9,056 nucleotides of DNA, taken from contig NZ_JBMYXF010000078.1 of the NCBI RefSeq assembly GCF_049608145.1, forward strand, positions 1-9,056, in the 5' to 3' direction. Positions 6,332 through 9,056 of this stretch are shown piece after piece. The notes under the pieces were generated by a model. It searched no databases. It saw only the letters and a program-made list of their open reading frames with translations, and had not been told where the DNA came from. This stretch comes from Halocynthiibacter sp049608145 (GTDB lineage Bacteria; Pseudomonadota; Alphaproteobacteria; Rhodobacterales; Rhodobacteraceae). The stretch's first letter is position 1, and each line of letters opens with the position of its first letter. A program made the translations under genes and the position numbers.

Positions 6332-6348
6332 CTCACTACACCAGTGAG
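6332..6348. promoter_or_regulatory. inverted repeat upstream of the DUF924 gene
   Basis: CTCACT-ACACC-AGTGAG is a perfect 6-bp inverted repeat with a 5-base centre, 16 bases upstream of the G-rich ribosome site of the DUF924 gene. It could be an operator or a leader hairpin; a chance occurrence is not excluded. Confidence 0.3.
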
Positions 6349-6433
6349 CGTTACAAAAGTTTTACACAGATACAATGGGAAACCAGCTTATCTGCGCCAA
6401 ATAGTTGCCTGTATGCGACGAATGTGTCGACGT

Positions 6434-6459
6434 TAGCGCCAACAGTTATGCTGGCGCTA
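6434..6459 (-). terminator. hairpin after the MFS gene, probable terminator
   Basis: TAGCGCCA (6434-6441) pairs perfectly with TGGCGCTA (6452-6459) around a 10-base loop, starting 14 bases past the transporter stop codon on the minus strand. There is no good U-tract after it on the minus strand. It may therefore be a weak or Rho-assisted terminator, or a 3'-end stabiliser. Confidence 0.5.
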
Positions 6460-6473
6460 TACTTTTAACTATT

Positions 6474-7739
6474 TCAGGCGTTGGCTTCTTCTTCTGCGGC
6501 CTCTTCCTGGGCCTCGATAAAGACTTCTTGCGCGACTTCAACGGCAACGGCTGTCGCGGATTGAAGAACCGGCGTCCAGGTGCCGCTGTCTTCGACACTG
6601 ACCGTTGGGCGCTGTGTCATACGATACATGGCATATCCAGCAAGGAACGCCATCAGAACACCGATATAAACATAGAACCCTTCCGGCCCAAACACCTGCA
6701 TGGTCCAACCGGTGACAACCGGGCCGGCAATCGCGCCAAGACCGTTTGCAAACACCAGACCACCGGAGGCCGCCGCCATATCTTCCGGATCAAGAAAGTC
6801 ATTGGTGTGTGCAATCGCCAGACCATAAAGCGGGTTTGACATGCCACCGATGATGAATGCGGCAACCAGCAGCAATTCAAACTGGCCGCCCGCAAAGAAG
6901 CCGATGAATGTTCCGATCAGGCCCAAGGCGGATACAATGCCAATCAGCTGTCGGCGATCCATACGGTCCGAAATCCAGCCGATCGGATATTGCAGCACCA
7001 TTGCACCGATATACAGGGTCGACACGAAGATCGACAATTCCCCCACGCTCATGCCGGCCTGGGTTGCGTATACCGCGCCCATACCGAACTGGGCCGCAAA
7101 AATTGCCCCCAAAACGGCCACTGACACACAGCCAAGTGGCGAACGCTGAAACAGCTCTTTCACGGACATGGCTTTTGCCGTTTCAAAAGCAGGTGTTGGG
7201 CTGATCGACAGCAGAATTGGCGCAAATGAGATCGAAACCAGAACGGATGAAATCACGAACAACGTGTATCCGTTTGTATCCGCAAGGTTCAAAATACCCT
7301 GTGCCGATACAATACCAATCATCTGAACGATCAGATAAAGCGACAGGGATTTACCCCGGTTTTCGTTGGAGGACGCGTTGTTTAGCCAGCTTTCCGCCGT
7401 CACATACACGCCAGAAAAACAGAACCCGATGATGACCCGGCCAATGGTCCAGGCCACAGGGTTTGTCATGGTGGGATAAAGGATCAGAACCGCAGAAATA
7501 AAGGATGCAAGTGCCGCAAATACGCGCACATGCCCCACGCGCCGGATCATATCCGGTGCCATACGTGATCCTCCCAAGAACCCCAAGAAGTAACCTGACA
7601 TGATGATCGACAGTGAAAATGTTGAGAAATTATTCTCTGTCCCGACCACACCCAAAAGCGAGCCCTGCAGCCCGTTCCCAACCATCAGCAGACCCATACC
7701 CAAAAGAAGCGCCCAGGAGCTTTTCAGAACGTCAAACAT
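6474..7739 (-). CDS. major facilitator superfamily transporter, YcaD-like
   Basis: This 421-residue membrane protein has about twelve hydrophobic segments between residues 8 and 374, as expected for an MFS carrier in the cytoplasmic membrane. Resemblance to E. coli YcaD is visible in the SGYFLGFLGGS segment (48-58), the GRVIIGFCFSGVYVTAESWL segment (100-119) and the following NRG (127-129). The motif-A loop of the second half, GWISDRMDRRQL (254-265), is well kept; the first-half copy is degenerate. The substrate is unknown. After the last helix there is a soluble tail of about 45 residues ending in a Glu/Ala-rich stretch (401-421), longer and more acidic than in YcaD. The start ATG has AAGGA 6 bases upstream (7750-7746). 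The leader carries a TATAAT element and a 7-bp inverted repeat, suggesting its own promoter downstream of queA. Confidence 0.9.
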   Translation of the reverse strand: MFDVLKSSWALLLGMGLLMVGNGLQGSLLGVVGTENNFSTFSLSIIMSGYFLGFLGGSRMAPDMIRRVGHVRVFAALASFISAVLILYPTMTNPVAWTIGRVIIGFCFSGVYVTAESWLNNASSNENRGKSLSLYLIVQMIGIVSAQGILNLADTNGYTLFVISSVLVSISFAPILLSISPTPAFETAKAMSVKELFQRSPLGCVSVAVLGAIFAAQFGMGAVYATQAGMSVGELSIFVSTLYIGAMVLQYPIGWISDRMDRRQLIGIVSALGLIGTFIGFFAGGQFELLLVAAFIIGGMSNPLYGLAIAHTNDFLDPEDMAAASGGLVFANGLGAIAGPVVTGWTMQVFGPEGFYVYIGVLMAFLAGYAMYRMTQRPTVSVEDSGTWTPVLQSATAVAVEVAQEVFIEAQEEAAEEEANA

Positions 7740-7770
7740 CGCAATTCCTTAATGATCAACCCCGAGGGCT

Positions 7771-7796
7771 GGTGTATTTTTTCCGACCGATACACC
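7771..7796. promoter_or_regulatory. inverted repeat in the MFS gene leader
   Basis: GGTGTAT and ATACACC form a perfect 7-bp inverted repeat around a 12-base centre, 20 to 46 bases upstream of the AAGGA site of the transporter gene. If the promoter at 7830-7858 is used, this lies in the mRNA leader about 85 bases long. It could be an operator or a leader hairpin. It has no adjacent U-tract. Confidence 0.35.
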
Positions 7797-7829
7797 CGCA
7801 CTGGATATGAAACCGTGCAGGAACGACCA

Positions 7830-7858
7830 ATTATAGTCGCCTTCGGGCATTTTGTCGC
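7830..7858 (-). promoter_or_regulatory. candidate promoter of the MFS gene
   Basis: On the minus strand, GCGACA (7858-7853) and a perfect TATAAT (7835-7830) are 17 bases apart. They match the sigma-70 hexamers at 4 and 6 of 6 positions. The pair lies between the queA stop codon and the transporter gene, which fits separate transcription of the transporter. Confidence 0.5.
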
Positions 7859-7874
7859 ATTTGGTGAAATTTAC

Positions 7875-8948
7875 TTAGCCTGCAGGCAAAAGCAAGGAAC
7901 TGTCGCCGTAGGAGAAAAAGCGATAGCCATCGCCGATGGCATGATCATAGATCCGCTTCATTTCATCCACGCCCATAAGGGCTGACACCAGCATCATCAG
8001 GGTGGATTTTGGCAAGTGGAAGTTGGTCATCAGCCCATCCGCGACTTTGAATTGAAAGCCCGGGGTGATGAAAATATCAGTTTCATCGCAGAAGGGTGCA
8101 ATGGCGCCGCTGTCACGTGCTGCCGATTCAATCAAACGCAGGGCCGTGGTGCCCACCGGGATCACCCGGCCACCGGCGGCCTGCGTTGCAGCGATTTCGC
8201 CAGCAGCTTGTTCCGACACTTCGCCCCATTCCGCATGCATCTTATGGTCACGCACATCGTCCACCTTCACCGGCAGAAATGTTCCCGCCCCCACGTGCAA
8301 GGTGACATGCGTGAACTCCACGCCAATTTTTGCCAACTGATCCAAAAGCACCTGGTCGAAATGCAGGCTGGCAGTTGGGGCTGCGACAGCGCCGGAGTTC
8401 TTCGCAAACACGGTCTGATAATCTGTGTTGTCCTGATCATCTGCTGCGCGTTTCGCCGCAATATAAGGCGGCAGAGGCATATTCCCTGCCTTTTGCAAAG
8501 CCACATCAAACGCATCGCCCGTGGTGTTGAATTCCAGCAAGGCGGCGCCATCATCCCGGCCGGTGACACGGGCTTTGAACCCATCCCCGAATTCAATTTC
8601 TTCGCCATCTTTCACCTTGCGCAGAGGTTTCAAAAGTGCGCGCCAGCCGCCGGGCATTTGGCCCAGTGGCTCCAGCAATGTCACCTCGATTTTTGAGCTG
8701 ACCCGCCCCTGGGCACTGTCGCGAAATCGCTGGCCGGACAGGCGTGCAGGAATAACCTTGGTGTCGTTCAGAACCAGTCGATCCCCGGGACGTAGAAATT
8801 GGCCCAGATTATGCACATGATGATCCGCAAGTGTCATTGCGCCACCCTGCCCCTGCGCCAATAACAGGCGCGAGGCCGTACGTGGCACCGCAGGGCGCGT
8901 TGCGATCAGTTCTTCAGGTAAGTCGAAATCAAAGTCAGAAAGTTTCAT
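7875..8948 (-). CDS. queA: S-adenosylmethionine:tRNA ribosyltransferase-isomerase
   Basis: QueA transfers and isomerises the ribosyl part of S-adenosylmethionine onto 7-aminomethyl-7-deazaguanine at the wobble position of certain tRNAs, giving epoxyqueuosine in queuosine synthesis; it is cytoplasmic. The 357 residues match the family length. Visible signatures: N-terminal MKLSDFDFDLPEELIATRPA, LVLNDTKVIPARL (58-70), GAVAAPTASLHF (186-197), HVGAGTFLPV (218-227), MHAEW (237-241), VGTTALR (265-271), NFHLPKSTL (309-317) and the C-terminal FFSYGDSSLLL (344-354). An ATG nine bases further upstream (8957) is in frame and would add MTH. Neither start has a clear ribosome site; I chose 8948 because homologues start at this motif. 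No other queuosine gene (tgt, for example) is in the window; one could lie to the left in the transcript only past the transporter. Confidence 0.95.
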   Translation of the reverse strand: MKLSDFDFDLPEELIATRPAVPRTASRLLLAQGQGGAMTLADHHVHNLGQFLRPGDRLVLNDTKVIPARLSGQRFRDSAQGRVSSKIEVTLLEPLGQMPGGWRALLKPLRKVKDGEEIEFGDGFKARVTGRDDGAALLEFNTTGDAFDVALQKAGNMPLPPYIAAKRAADDQDNTDYQTVFAKNSGAVAAPTASLHFDQVLLDQLAKIGVEFTHVTLHVGAGTFLPVKVDDVRDHKMHAEWGEVSEQAAGEIAATQAAGGRVIPVGTTALRLIESAARDSGAIAPFCDETDIFITPGFQFKVADGLMTNFHLPKSTLMMLVSALMGVDEMKRIYDHAIGDGYRFFSYGDSSLLLPAG

Positions 8949-9002
8949 ATGCGTCATGTGCGATATTCGGTGGGGTCTGGCAAGATGGAATGAAAAACTG
9001 TG

Positions 9003-9056
9003 CCGGTTTTCCGGTTTTCCGGTTTTCCGGTTTTCCGGTTTTCCGGTTTTCCGGTT
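9003..9056. repeat. 8-bp tandem repeat (CCGGTTTT), 6.75 copies, reaching the window edge
   Basis: Six exact CCGGTTTT units fill 9003-9050, followed by CCGGTT at 9051-9056, so the array is cut by the edge and its full length is unknown. It starts 45 bases upstream of the alternative queA ATG (8957), in the queA upstream region. Every unit is identical. Each contains the palindrome CCGG. An 8-bp period shifts the frame with each copy change, and none of the six frames through the array has a stop codon. Confidence 0.95.

Noticed and set aside
5791..6468. 225- and 159-codon plus-strand frames opposite the DUF924 gene
   Set aside because: They are antisense shadows of a recognisable DUF924 gene, with low-complexity, unlikely protein sequence.
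7836..7857. GCC-TTCG-GGC hairpin followed by ATTTTGT after queA as a terminator
   Set aside because: The stem is only about three base pairs, and the T-run is on the plus strand, the wrong direction for queA.
8016..8696. 226-codon plus-strand frame opposite queA
   Set aside because: It is antisense to a complete queA with all family signatures.
9003..9056. The CCGGTTTT array as a CRISPR array
   Set aside because: The units are 8 bp and contiguous, with no unique spacers.

Overview
The window looks like chromosomal DNA from an alphaproteobacterium, most likely Rhodobacterales (Roseobacter-like). Three things point that way. The UvrA, Lpd and QueA proteins read like members of that group. A GTTC-N7-GTTC type LexA box, the alphaproteobacterial SOS operator, lies upstream of uvrA. 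There is a small Hint-domain protein of a kind common in this order. Taxonomy is inferred from remembered family resemblance, not from a search.

Layout, left to right. Positions 1-2060 (minus) hold the first 686 codons of uvrA, the damage-recognition ATPase of nucleotide excision repair; its C-terminus lies beyond the left edge. A 192-base divergent region carries the SOS box over a plausible uvrA promoter, then a small single-domain rhodanese (2253-2615, plus) that probably starts at a TTG codon. A 392-base stretch without a supportable gene follows. It holds a weak terminator-like hairpin and a perfect 8-bp inverted repeat. Next is a 356-residue Hint-domain protein (3008-4078, plus). A bidirectional terminator separates it from the convergent lpd gene (4175-5581, minus), which encodes dihydrolipoyl dehydrogenase.

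Further right, still on the minus strand, come a DUF924 protein (5729-6301), a YcaD-like major facilitator transporter with an acidic tail (6474-7739), and queA for queuosine synthesis (7875-8948). The window ends inside an 8-bp tandem repeat, CCGGTTTT, 6.75 copies, upstream of queA.

The genes do not form one pathway. They are housekeeping genes (DNA repair, 2-oxoacid dehydrogenase E3, tRNA modification) mixed with small accessory genes. Most of the minus-strand genes seem to be separate transcription units, since hairpins and candidate promoters lie between them. I see no CRISPR array, insertion sequence, tRNA or rRNA. The least ordinary elements are the Hint protein, the tandem repeat at the right edge, and palindromes in the lpd and Hint upstream regions. 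I did not find a clearly new multi-gene system.
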